Shown here piece after piece: positions 28,321 to 36,657 of a stretch of 64,000 nucleotides of DNA. The position numbers and the translations under genes are program-made. Every line of letters begins with the position of its first letter. Position 1 is the first letter of the stretch. The stretch is from JAFGRU01 sp016934985 (lineage in GTDB: Bacteria; Desulfobacterota; Desulfuromonadia; Desulfuromonadales; JAAYDE01): the NCBI GenBank assembly GCA_963665045.2, contig CAXXJQ010000009.1, positions 1 through 64,000 of the forward strand, read 5' to 3'. The notes under the pieces are model-generated. The model saw only the letters and a list, made by a program, of their open reading frames with translations, was not told where the DNA came from and did no database searches.

Positions 28321-29017
28321 GTAAACTCCTTTTAAAAACTGGTCGCAGTGAATACTTCCTGTTCTTGTCGGCCACCCGTTTAAAAACCGGGGGATGTGCC
28401 CCCTGGAATAGGTAGCGCGAGGCCGGCAGCACCGCGCCGGCAATGCCGAAATCACTCAGGACTTCTTTCAGATAGCAAAGGTCCGCGGGCGAAACCATGC
28501 CTGGCAGGAGGACGAGGCTGTCCCCCACAGCCCCATCCTCAGCCAGACACTCGATCATTGCCCGTACAGTAGAAGAAAAACCATCGGCGTGGGTGTCCTG
28601 ATAGCTGGGTGTGGAAACGGCTACAAGGGCTGGCAATGAATTTTGGTCACGCTCTTTGCGGTACTCGTGTAAAACCTGCTTGAGATCCTCCCCGATGGTC
28701 TCCGCCAAACAGGTGGGCACGATGCCGATCGTGGAGGGCCGGTACTGGTTGATAACATTATCGAGGGCAACAAAGAGATTACTCCTGCCCCCGAAAAGCG
28801 CCGAAGAGTCATGAAAATTGCTGCTGGCGATATCCATGGGTTCACGGAAATGACCGATCAGGTAGCGGCGGATAAAGGTGCTGCAGCCCTGGGAGCGGTG
28901 CAACAGGCAGATGGAATTTTCGACTCCGGCAAAAGCCATGACCGCACCCAGGGAGGAGCAGGTTGTGCAGGCGTTGCGGGTCATGGCAAAAGGTTGAGTA
29001 TTGGCTGGGAAAGTCAT
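28244..29017 (-). pseudogene. nifN: Truncated nifN (nitrogenase cofactor scaffold)
   Basis: From ATG 29017 (AAGGTG upstream) about 195 residues match NifN: CTTCSSLGAVMAFAG, LLHRSQGCSTFIRRYLIGHF, REPMDIASS and IGIVPTCLAETIGED. After FGIAGAVLPASRY the family pattern ends; the frame runs on for about 60 unrelated residues and stops inside the ferredoxin gene. Full-length NifN is about 440 residues, so more than half is gone and too little DNA remains to hold it in another frame. No nifE lies upstream. NifN with NifE is the scaffold on which the FeMo cofactor matures; this copy should not work, though the operon promoter and downstream genes look intact. Confidence 0.8.
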
Positions 29018-29078
29018 GAGCCCACCTTTTCCGTAAATGGTTGCGTTCCTCGGTTTCCCATTGTTGCCTTTGTTATAT

Positions 29079-29094
29079 GGCAACGGTTGTGCCA
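29079..29094 (-). promoter_or_regulatory. Sigma-54 (-24/-12) promoter of the nif operon
   Basis: On the minus strand TGGCACAACCGTTGCC matches the consensus TGGCACN5TTGC with exact GG-GC spacing. The -12 GC is about 62 bp before the nifN start. No TGT-N10-ACA NifA site was found by eye in the 200 bp upstream. Confidence 0.88.
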
Positions 29095-29244
29095 ACCTTG
29101 TTTTTCGTAATATTTTCAGACTGTTAGAATAGCTCCTGGCTGTTCGTGAAGAACCAGGGAAAAGAAAAAACCCCAAAAAAACCCTGCCTTTGATTTGCAA
29201 CATATTGAAATAATGAGTTTTTCAGGAAAATCCAGGTGCCCCCG

Positions 29245-29300
29245 CAGGTCTTACAAATATTTCCGGGCCATGGGGTTATCGGAAATATTTGTAAGACCTG
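29245..29300. repeat. 21-bp perfect inverted repeat upstream of the nif promoter
   Basis: The arm at 29245-29265 (starts CAGGTCTTAC, ends ATTTCCG) is repeated exactly, inverted, at 29280-29300, with a 14-bp centre. It lies about 175-230 bp upstream of the predicted nif transcription start, where sigma-54 enhancers act. No T-run follows on either side, so it is not a typical terminator. Binding site, small hairpin RNA or mobile-element trace are all possible. Confidence 0.7.
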
Positions 29301-29358
29301 GTGCATCCACCGGAAAAAAAGATGGGATTTTGGTATGAAATAATTGAAATCTGGTGAT

Positions 29359-29440
29359 TATTCAGTCAATGGACTTGTGCCACCCGAAAGGCGGCCATTT
29401 AGCTCTCAGGGTTAAGGCCATGCGGTTTTTAGAGTGGGTG
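29359..29440. repeat. Structured intergenic element, copy 2
   Basis: The block 29359-29385 (TATTCAGTCAATGGACTTGTG...) aligns without gaps to 8884-8910, 20 of 27 identical, and both continue GAAAGG. CCACCC (about 29380-29385) pairs with GGGTGG further on, giving a similar outer stem. It lies just beyond the HDOD gene stop. Family unknown. Confidence 0.4.
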
Positions 29441-29529
29441 GGGCAAGGTAATTCCCGGGCAGGATCAGGTGATAAATGATGAAAAAAACGGATTGTGTTC
29501 AACTGGAATCAAAGCTCTCACCTTCCGGC

Positions 29530-31092
29530 CTAACTGATCTGACTCTGTTTGATCGCCATCGCCATTTGGTTGCGCAGGGTCTTCAGGGAGTTGAACTGCT
29601 CGGTATCAAGCGTCTCTCCCGTCTTATCGTAGCCGCAATAAATCATCCCGACCGGCTTGCCGCCAATGAGGATCGGGTAGAGAAGGAAGCTGGGGCAGAA
29701 AATATGTCCCTTGAACCATTTCGGTTTGAAATCGCTGAGTTCCGTGTCAAAGATATCGCGGATGTAAAGGTCCTTGTTTTCGCGCATCGCCATGTTAAAC
29801 AAATCGTTCTGCTCAGGATTCAACAGGAAACTGAATATGCCCAGGATTTTTGCCGTATTGGCACCCAGGCCGAAACGGGCCCGCATCTGCGCAGCACGTG
29901 GATCTTTGAAAAAAATCACCACCCGGTCAAAACCGATACCGAGATAGATGGTTTCGAGGATCATGCCGACAACGTTGTCGAGACTGAAATCCTCGAGCAT
30001 GACGTTGGTAATCTCCTGGATGCCGGTCTGCAATTTCTGCTTGCGTTCCTCCTGCAGGGTGAGCTTTTCGGTCGGTTTGGCCGGCTCAGAGATTTCAAAG
30101 CGACCAAGTGATGTCAGCGGAGCCGCAGCAGGCTCTTCGATAGTCGGCTTGCGTTCTGATATTTCCTCAGCTTTTAAACTGCGCTCATCCAGGCGCCTTA
30201 AGTCTGTGGAATCAAGCTGCAAGGCTTCGGAAAAACTCTTCAATTCCTTAATGGCAGCCTCCATCATCCCGGCCACTTCATGTTCGCGCAAAGGGTAAAG
30301 TTTTTGGTACTTTTCCAAAACCTGTTTCAGATGATTTTCCCGGGCCTGTGGCGGCACGTTTATGGTGATGTCACAGAGTTCATTGGCTAAATGAGGAAGC
30401 AGCTGATGGTGATCAACCTTTTTAGCATCCTTTTTCAGCTTCTTTTCATCGGGCAGCTCCATGCTGATGATGATCTTTTCCGGTAAACCCCAGGATTTCG
30501 CGACGCCAATGCCGAGATCATTAAAACTGACTCCCAAGACGCGTCGGCTGGCCTGGATCTCGTCAACCTCCCCCTCCTCCAGCAATTGCTGATAAACGGC
30601 AAACTCCTCGGGGAAATAATACATCGCCAGCAGCCGGCCGAAGTTGTGGAACATGGCGCCGATATAAAAGGTTTCCCAGCCATCCAGATCAAGATTTTTA
30701 GCCAGATTGCGGGCCAGAATAGCGCTCAAAAAAGCCGAGAGGACCGCCTCTTTGACATGCTCTGATTTCGATTTGTCCTGAAGGTGTTCAAAGAAGATCA
30801 TCCCGGCAGCAGAGCACTGGACCTCCTCAAAACCGAGCACCACCACCGCGCGCGAGATGGTGGAAATGGTTCCGGAAAATTGGCCGTACATAGCTGAGTT
30901 GGAAACCTTCAGCAGCCGACTGGTCAGGGAATAATCGCGCAGTATCAACTCAGCCAGCTGGCCGGCCGATGAATCACCGCTGGGGGATGCTTTACAGGTA
31001 ATTTCACTGATATTTTGCGAGATAGCCGGGAAGCTCTCCTCTTGCTGCAACCGGTTGATCAACTCCTGGACAGTATCCGTCCCATTACTCAT
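29530..31092 (-). CDS. HDOD-GAF signalling protein
   Basis: A 520-residue cytoplasmic protein. The N-terminal HDOD domain (about 15-215) has the family blocks LILRDYSLTSRLLKVSNSAMYG and ISRAVVVLGFEEV, and the degenerate HD-like FYIGAMFHNFGRLL. An acidic linker follows (about 290-345), then a GAF-like domain (about 360-515, ending GMIYCGYDKTGE and LKTLRNQMAMAI). GATGAGG lies before the ATG. HDOD proteins have lost phosphodiesterase activity and act in chemosensory, motility or nucleotide-signal control; the exact partner is unknown. Monocistronic. Confidence 0.85.
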   Translation of the reverse strand: MSNGTDTVQELINRLQQEESFPAISQNISEITCKASPSGDSSAGQLAELILRDYSLTSRLLKVSNSAMYGQFSGTISTISRAVVVLGFEEVQCSAAGMIFFEHLQDKSKSEHVKEAVLSAFLSAILARNLAKNLDLDGWETFYIGAMFHNFGRLLAMYYFPEEFAVYQQLLEEGEVDEIQASRRVLGVSFNDLGIGVAKSWGLPEKIIISMELPDEKKLKKDAKKVDHHQLLPHLANELCDITINVPPQARENHLKQVLEKYQKLYPLREHEVAGMMEAAIKELKSFSEALQLDSTDLRRLDERSLKAEEISERKPTIEEPAAAPLTSLGRFEISEPAKPTEKLTLQEERKQKLQTGIQEITNVMLEDFSLDNVVGMILETIYLGIGFDRVVIFFKDPRAAQMRARFGLGANTAKILGIFSFLLNPEQNDLFNMAMRENKDLYIRDIFDTELSDFKPKWFKGHIFCPSFLLYPILIGGKPVGMIYCGYDKTGETLDTEQFNSLKTLRNQMAMAIKQSQIS

Positions 31093-31451
31093 TTAAAACC
31101 TCATCGAGAGATGTTAGCACTGCGGGAAATCAGGCTGTTCCGCAAATTCAAACTGACAGTTGATAAAAAACCACTTTTGGGGAGGTCGCGCCGTTGGCGA
31201 CCGGCGGCGCCCGGACATCGGGCCTTCCGCAAGGTCCTTAATTATATCACACTGTTGCCACGAGAAAACTCCGGCCCAGGAATTTGTCGTACTTGGGGGC
31301 TCATAACAAGAAAATGGAAAATCAAGAGCAGATAATCGCAAAATCGAGAGCGAACAGCGGATTCGGCCTGCGGCGTCATGGCGGCAGTCATCGCCGAGAC
31401 ATCAAGCGAGCCGATGATGGCAAAGAAGGTAGTACAAGCGACAATGGTTTT
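31093..31451. other. Gene-free interval
   Basis: No supported ORF or known RNA. GC-rich imperfect hairpins occur around 31180-31240 (GGTCGCGCCGTTGGCGACC and GGCCTTCCGCAAGG). It separates the HDOD gene promoter side from the end of the outer-membrane protein gene. Confidence 0.4.
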
Positions 31452-32024
31452 TCAAAAGCGATACCTGAGGCCGACCGCCAGCGCGTTGGAGCCCCCTTTG
31501 TTGGCGAACAGGCCGTAGCCGGTGGAGCGATGATGGATGCGGGTCAGCAGTTCCAGTTCCGGTCGGCCGGCAAAGGGAACAATGGCCAGCTCGATCATCC
31601 AGTAGACCAGAAGCTGGCTGCTGTCGCCGTCATTCTCGATCTCGACCTCCGGCTTGCTGGTAGCGTAGGAGAGGCCCATGCCGAAGGCGGCGCTTGTTTC
31701 CAACCATTCGTCCCAGAAGAACGGCTCCCAGCGCAGCACACCCAGGGCGTTGAACTCCCAGTGTTCCTGCAACTTAAAATGGCGGACAACCTGCCCCTCG
31801 ATCTCATAGCTGAGCAGGTTTTTATACCCTCCCAGGCGGCGGGCCAGAGTGGCCGCCAGCAGATAGGAGTCCTCTGAGGCCACCTCTTCGCCACTGAAGA
31901 AGTCGTCCCACTTGTTACCGGTCAGCTGCCCGGCATAGAGGCTGACAGCCATATCCCCCGGCCCGGCAAACGCCGAACCGAACCCGATCGACAACAGCAA
32001 CAACAACAGGCAAAGGACACGCAT
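31452..32024 (-). CDS. Outer-membrane beta-barrel protein, possibly PagL-like
   Basis: A 190-residue secreted protein with a classical signal peptide (cleavage after SAFA, about residue 20) and an AGGAGG site before the ATG. Alternating hydrophobic strands and the terminal LRYRF with a final aromatic residue mark an outer-membrane barrel. The stretch RIHHRSTGYGLF...GGSNALAVG resembles the His-Ser region of the lipid A deacylase PagL/acyloxyacyl hydrolase family, but the classic HxSNA is not exact. Lipid A 3-O-deacylase is therefore a tentative reading. Confidence 0.6.
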   Translation of the reverse strand: MRVLCLLLLLLSIGFGSAFAGPGDMAVSLYAGQLTGNKWDDFFSGEEVASEDSYLLAATLARRLGGYKNLLSYEIEGQVVRHFKLQEHWEFNALGVLRWEPFFWDEWLETSAAFGMGLSYATSKPEVEIENDGDSSQLLVYWMIELAIVPFAGRPELELLTRIHHRSTGYGLFANKGGSNALAVGLRYRF

Positions 32025-32346
32025 AGGGCACCTCCTGTTTTTTTAAAGATTACACGATTGCTGCTCGATTTCAGAGTTTCAAACAACAAACAGAAAAGGA
32101 CCGCGATCTTGAAAGCAGCCCTTTTTGCGAGCGAGCAAAACTGCCTGCTTATTACAGGCTATTTTGATCAACTCCCGCCGAACAGGGCATCCGGCCCATC
32201 ATAGCCGGGCAGTCATCCTTTGGCTGGATTTCTGTTTAATTTTGTCGATGGATTTCCAGGAGCGGTTGGAAGGTCAACCTCCCACGCCGTTTCAATATGC
32301 ACAAAGAATCTCGATAATTTAAGCTGTCGGGTAATTGCTCTAAGAA

Positions 32347-32371
32347 TAATTTTTAATATAATTAAAAATTA
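32347..32371. promoter_or_regulatory. AT-rich perfect palindrome upstream of citrate synthase (gap 32025-32484)
   Basis: TAATTTTTAAT-ATA-ATTAAAAATTA is an exact inverted repeat with 11-bp arms, 114 bp before the citrate synthase start. It could be an operator or a promoter element. The rest of 32025-32484 shows nothing I can assign. Confidence 0.4.
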
Positions 32372-32484
32372 CTGGGGGAAATCATAACCTTTGACCAGAA
32401 GCCCGCCCCGGCCTTATTGCTGTGCCCCGGCCGGTCCGCGACAAGCCCCCTATCAACTTCCAATGTAGGATAAGGAACGCATAG

Positions 32485-33789
32485 ATGAGCAAAAAAACTT
32501 TCACCCTGACTAATGACCAAACTGGCGAAAACTGGACCTTTCCGGTCGTCGAAAGCACGCAGGGACCAAGCACCATCGACATCCGCCCCCTTTTCGCCAA
32601 GACCGGCCACCTGACTCTCGATCCCGGTTTTACTTCGACGGCAAGCTGCAGCTCGGGTCTCACCTTTATCGACGGGGACGAGGGAATCCTCCAGCACCGC
32701 GGTTATGACATCCGCGACCTGGCCGAAAACACCAGCTTTCTGGAGGTGGCCCACACGCTTCTCTATGGTGATTTGCCGAACCGGAAGGAAAAAGAGGAAT
32801 TCGAAAAAAATATCATCTACCACACCATGGTTCACGAGCAAATTCACCATTTTTTCCGCGGCTTCCGCAGAGACGCCCATCCCATGGCCATCATGTGTGG
32901 TGTCGTCGGGGCATTATCGTCCTTTTATCACGATTCCCTGGATATCTGGGATCCTCGCCAGAGAGAAATTTCCGCTCATCGCCTAATCGCAAAAATTCCG
33001 ACCCTGGCGGCCATGAGTCTCAAATACATGCTGGGCCAGCCCTTTGTCTATCCCCGGAACGACATGAGTTATGCCGAAAATTTTCTCCATATGTGCTTTT
33101 CTGTCCCGGCCGAGCGCTACCAACCAAGCCCGGCCCTGGTCAAGGCCATGGATAAAATCCTTATTCTCCATGCCGACCATGAACAGAATGCCTCCACCTC
33201 GACGGTACGCCTGGCCGGCTCTTCCCAGGCCAATCCTTTTGCCTGCATCGCCTCCGGCATCGCTTCTCTCTGGGGTCCAGCCCACGGCGGCGCCAACCAG
33301 GCCGTGCTGGAAATGCTCAAGCAAATCGGCCACAAAAACAACATCCCCCAATACCTGGAAAAAGCCAAGGATAAGGACGACCCCTTCCGGCTCATGGGTT
33401 TCGGACATCGGGTTTATAAAAACTACGATCCCCGGGCTGCCGTTCTTAAAAGCTCCAGCGATGCGGTTCTCGACGAGCTGGGCGTGGATGACCCGATGTT
33501 GGAACTGGCGCGGGAACTGGAAAGTATTGCGCTTGAGGATGATTATTTTATCGAACGCAAACTTTTCCCCAATGTCGACTTTTATTCCGGCATTATCCTC
33601 AAGGCCATGGGCTTCCCCACGGAGATGTTTACCGTTCTGTTTGCCGTAGCGCGAACCGTCGGCTGGATATCGCAATGGAAAGAGATGATCGAAGAACCGG
33701 GGCATCGTATCGGCCGCCCCCGCCAGGTCTACAACGGTCCAACCCTGCGACCGGTGCTACCCCTCAAAAAACGCCCTGCCAAGGGCTGA
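32485..33789 (+). CDS. gltA: Citrate synthase (type II, bacterial)
   Basis: A 434-residue enzyme joining acetyl-CoA and oxaloacetate to citrate at the entry of the TCA cycle. It has the N-terminal beta-strand domain of the larger NADH-regulated type ([19 protein letters not shown]), the catalytic His in the [11 protein letters not shown] block, the [15 protein letters not shown] block and the catalytic Asp in [17 protein letters not shown] is also conserved. AAGGAA precedes the ATG. Monocistronic, closed by the strong hairpin at 33829. It may equally be named gltA-like; no 2-methylcitrate genes are near to suggest prpC. Confidence 0.95.
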   Translation: MSKKTFTLTNDQTGENWTFPVVESTQGPSTIDIRPLFAKTGHLTLDPGFTSTASCSSGLTFIDGDEGILQHRGYDIRDLAENTSFLEVAHTLLYGDLPNRKEKEEFEKNIIYHTMVHEQIHHFFRGFRRDAHPMAIMCGVVGALSSFYHDSLDIWDPRQREISAHRLIAKIPTLAAMSLKYMLGQPFVYPRNDMSYAENFLHMCFSVPAERYQPSPALVKAMDKILILHADHEQNASTSTVRLAGSSQANPFACIASGIASLWGPAHGGANQAVLEMLKQIGHKNNIPQYLEKAKDKDDPFRLMGFGHRVYKNYDPRAAVLKSSSDAVLDELGVDDPMLELARELESIALEDDYFIERKLFPNVDFYSGIILKAMGFPTEMFTVLFAVARTVGWISQWKEMIEEPGHRIGRPRQVYNGPTLRPVLPLKKRPAKG

Positions 33790-33828
33790 TATTATGGGAG
33801 TGTAAACCGCAAAAGCTTGAGAAAAAAA

Positions 33829-33861
33829 CGGGGTGAAACGGTTGACTACCGTTTCACCCCG
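33829..33861. terminator. Strong hairpin between convergent genes
   Basis: CGGGGTGAAACGGT and its exact complement form a 14-bp stem with a 5-nt loop. On the minus strand seven T follow, so it terminates the leftward gene's transcript best; it may also stop or stabilise the citrate synthase message. Confidence 0.85.
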
Positions 33862-33947
33862 CCAATAAAGAAGTGGAGACAAAAGATTTTATTTACAAAA
33901 TCAGGCTCCCCCCCCAGGAAGAGCCCCAATGGCCCATCTGCAATCGG

Positions 33948-34178
33948 TTAACTCTGACATGAGCCATCTTTTTTCTGGTCTTTGATGCGGTCACGAGTCT
34001 GATCTTTGGCCAGGTCAACCCGGACATCCTGCTTTTGAATATAGCTCTGGCAAGAGGTGTCCTTTTTACGGATCTGATCCTTTTTCTGTATTTTATCCCC
34101 AGCGAAGGAGAAACCTGCACAGAAGAAAACCAGCAGAAGAACCGTCAATCCCGTTTTCAGCATTCCCGACATACTCAT
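33948..34178 (-). CDS. Small secreted charged protein
   Basis: A 76-residue precursor. The GGAGG site sets the start at 34178, with further Met at codons 3 and 6. The signal peptide is MSMSGMLKTGLTVLLLVFFC followed by AGFSFAG. The mature part of about 50 residues is almost all Lys, Asp, Gln and Arg (DKIQKKDQIRKKD, DRIKDQKKD) with two Cys in SCQS repeats, one near the middle and one at the end. That duplicated SCQS and the KKD repeats suggest an internally repeated peptide. No family recognised; periplasmic or secreted. Confidence 0.6.
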   Translation of the reverse strand: MSMSGMLKTGLTVLLLVFFCAGFSFAGDKIQKKDQIRKKDTSCQSYIQKQDVRVDLAKDQTRDRIKDQKKDGSCQS

Positions 34179-34536
34179 CTTGAACCTCCATTTTTTCGTA
34201 AATTGAAATCGTTTCACCGCCCCTTGTGGACAGTCATTCTTAAAACGGAATTGGAAGAAAAAGGTTACAAAAATTTCTTTAGAACAAGGATGAGCAAAAA
34301 ATCCAGGCACCTGAGATAGGGAAGCTTATCCTTGAAACCGGAAATTAGTCTTGTCATCAGGGGATGATTTGTCTAAATTCTTGGTTGGCAATTTATTTGG
34401 AGGGTTGGCGGCCCCGCATAAACCTTTGGAGGTTCGACAGGGCAACAACGCTTTGAAATTTAGCTTAATAAAAAATTCTTAAATTAATCAGATTCTTACA
34501 AACTTATTTTCCAATCGCCCGAGAAAAACTGCAGAC
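34179..34536. other. Gene-free interval
   Basis: Divergent upstream regions of the small secreted protein and the LysE-type exporter. No known operator or RNA seen. A loose repeat of GGAGG and CAACAACGC around 34395-34455 has no clear meaning. Confidence 0.35.
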
Positions 34537-35163
34537 ATGATCCCCATTGAAACCCTGGCAACATTTTTTGCGGCATCCCTTCTACTGGCCCTGGCCCCTG
34601 GTCCTGACAATATTTTTGTCCTGACTCAGTCCGCAGTGCACGGTCGTAAGGCCGGCCTGATCGTTACCCTGGGTCTCTGTACCGGGCTGATTGTCCATAC
34701 CGCGGCCGTGGCTTTAGGCGTCGCCATTATCTTCCAGACCTCGGCCATAGCTTTCACAGGGCTGAAGCTTTTCGGCGCCGTTTACCTCATCTACCTTGCC
34801 TGGCATGCTTTCCGGGCCTCGGCCACAACCATAGAGGTCGAACGCAACAACGGGCTTAACGGCGGGAAACTGTACCGGAGGGGCATCATCATGAACGTCA
34901 CCAACCCCAAGGTTTCCATCTTCTTTCTCGCTTTCCTGCCCCAGTTTGCCGACCCCGCACGAGGCCCCCTGACTTTGCAGATCGTACTGCTGGGGATGGT
35001 ATTCATCCTCTCCACGGTTCTGATTTTCGGCGGCGTGGCAGTGCTGGCCGGCACCTTGGGACAATGGCTCAATCGCTCGCCGAAGATTCAGCAGCTCATG
35101 AATCGGACGGCAGGGCTGGTGTTCGTCACACTAGCATTGAAGCTGGCAACAACGGAGCGGTGA
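34537..35163 (+). CDS. LysE/RhtB-family amino-acid exporter
   Basis: A 208-residue inner-membrane protein with about six helices. The family signature LLALAPGPDNIFVLTQS near residue 17 and GIIMNVTNPKVSIFFLAFLPQF near 115 are both present. It exports amino acids such as homoserine, threonine, lysine or a related compound; the substrate is not predictable. A second, diverged member lies at 43673. Followed after 36 bp by the HNH gene. Confidence 0.9.
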   Translation: MIPIETLATFFAASLLLALAPGPDNIFVLTQSAVHGRKAGLIVTLGLCTGLIVHTAAVALGVAIIFQTSAIAFTGLKLFGAVYLIYLAWHAFRASATTIEVERNNGLNGGKLYRRGIIMNVTNPKVSIFFLAFLPQFADPARGPLTLQIVLLGMVFILSTVLIFGGVAVLAGTLGQWLNRSPKIQQLMNRTAGLVFVTLALKLATTER

Positions 35164-35199
35164 CCAGTTATAAAAAGAAGTTTTTTTCATGAGGGAGCA

Positions 35200-35589
35200 A
35201 TGAGACCTAAAAAACCGGCATCAGGCCAAGACAAAGCAGAAGAATTCATGGCTCAGGCCCGACGGGAACAGCAGGGCCGCATGCAAGGCTACCGGGAGCG
35301 TGCCCTGAAGCTGTTCCCCGCAGTCTGCGCCCGTTGCGGTCGTGAGTTTGAAGGAAAAAAGCTGGCCCAGCTCACCGTTCACCACAAAGATCACAACCAC
35401 GACAACAATCCGCCCGACGGCAGCAATTGGGAACTCCTCTGCCTCTACTGCCACGAGGATGAACATTCCCGCAGCTTCCACGAGGATTGGTACGACGTCA
35501 CCACGGCGGGCGAAGAAGAGCAAAAACCATCCACCACGTTTAAACCTTTTGCCGGGCTGGAGGGCTTGTTGAAGGACAAGAAAGAATAG
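35200..35589 (+). CDS. YajD-like HNH nuclease family protein
   Basis: A 129-residue soluble protein. Zinc-knuckle pairs Cys43/Cys46 and Cys81/Cys84 flank the HNH core VHHKDHNHDNNP (His61, His62, Asn66), with CHEDEH completing it. This matches E. coli YajD in length and layout. The nuclease fold is clear; target unknown. It shares a short transcript with the LysE-type gene and ends at the 35784 terminator. Confidence 0.88.
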   Translation: MRPKKPASGQDKAEEFMAQARREQQGRMQGYRERALKLFPAVCARCGREFEGKKLAQLTVHHKDHNHDNNPPDGSNWELLCLYCHEDEHSRSFHEDWYDVTTAGEEEQKPSTTFKPFAGLEGLLKDKKE

Positions 35590-35783
35590 TCAAAGGCGAT
35601 CTGAAGTAGCAACCTGAAAAGGTATTTTAATTGTCGTAAATCAGGGCATGGCTTCTTTGGAAACAGCAATTTTCCCAGGCCTGATTGATCCCTGAAAATT
35701 CCAGGATGTCAATAGCAGGATTACTTTTTAGAATTCACTTCTTTAAGGCGTCGATTGCCGGCCACCCTCGGATAAAAAACGAG

Positions 35784-35813
35784 AAAGCCCCTTCTGAAAA
35801 CAGAGGGGCTTTT
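35784..35813. terminator. Bidirectional terminator (in gap 35590-35954)
   Basis: AAAGCCCCTTCTG/CAGAGGGGCTTTT with a 4-nt loop, flanked by A-rich and T-rich ends, sits between the convergent HNH and hydrolase genes. The rest of the gap shows no other feature. Confidence 0.85.
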
Positions 35814-35954
35814 GACTTTTAATTTGCGATGTGAACTTAAGCAACCGACAGGGGCAGGACTCAGAAACTCAAGTAAAACCCTACGAAAATCGGTAAAATT
35901 GTAAAGCCACCGGCAGAAATGTCCCCTGTAAAGCTTTGGGGCAGCGAAACGCTG

Positions 35955-36626
35955 CTACTCCGCCAGAAAACCAAGCATTTCTTCACTGGAAACCACGTGG
36001 CAGTAAATCATGTTCAGAATTTCCAGTTCCTGGTAGTGCAGTTCGTCGGTGCCTGCGGCACAACAGTCTTCAACCACAATGACATTGAAGCTTTCATCGG
36101 CCAGGCTTCTCACCGAGGAGGAAATGCACTGATCAGTAAAAATCCCTGTAACAACGACATTCTTGATCCCCATATTGTGGAGAATAAGACGCAAATTGCT
36201 GCCGGTCAGGGCACTGTCCGTGGTCTTGCAGATAACGATTTCATCCCCTTGGGGAGCAAGTTCCGGAACAACCTGGGATTCATCACTTTCTTTCGGCAGA
36301 AGCAGATAATTCCAACCCGGCTTCTTCTGGCTCAAGGAGCGATCCCGGCCATCATTTTTCAGGCATGCGATGCGGGCAAAGATAACATCGATCCCTTCCG
36401 TGCGAAATTTTTGGATCAATTTTGCCGTGGTTGGGATAACCTGAGTGTTCATGCGCTTCATGAACGGTTCCCAACGTTTTCGGGTTTCAGGGTCTTCGGC
36501 CGGCTGAAGATAAGTGTTCTGGATATCGATAACCAGCATGGCGGTTTCGCTTTTTTTGAGCTCAATATCCTCAGGTTCCGGCGCCATTTCGTAATAAAAA
36601 GAACGATATTTGGTTTTCCAATCCAT
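35955..36626 (-). CDS. Isochorismatase-family cysteine hydrolase
   Basis: A 223-residue nicotinamidase/isochorismatase-fold enzyme with the likely triad Asp34 (VIDIQNTY), Lys134 (VICKTTDSA) and Cys167 (GIFTDQCISS). Such Cys enzymes cleave amide or ureide bonds. ATG 36626 is chosen because AGGGGG lies six bases ahead; the ATG at 36632 would abut it. It is the last gene of the liv-type operon, 31 bp after the permease, so it likely hydrolyses what the transporter imports (an amide, N-carbamoyl or biuret-like compound); this is inference. Confidence 0.8.
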   Translation of the reverse strand: MDWKTKYRSFYYEMAPEPEDIELKKSETAMLVIDIQNTYLQPAEDPETRKRWEPFMKRMNTQVIPTTAKLIQKFRTEGIDVIFARIACLKNDGRDRSLSQKKPGWNYLLLPKESDESQVVPELAPQGDEIVICKTTDSALTGSNLRLILHNMGIKNVVVTGIFTDQCISSSVRSLADESFNVIVVEDCCAAGTDELHYQELEILNMIYCHVVSSEEMLGFLAE

Positions 36627-36657
36627 TTTCATCCCCCTATATTTATCTTTTTCAAAT

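Noticed and set aside
29100..29300. Canonical NifA upstream activator TGT-N10-ACA
   Set aside because: All TGT and ACA positions in the interval were checked by eye and none have the required spacing.
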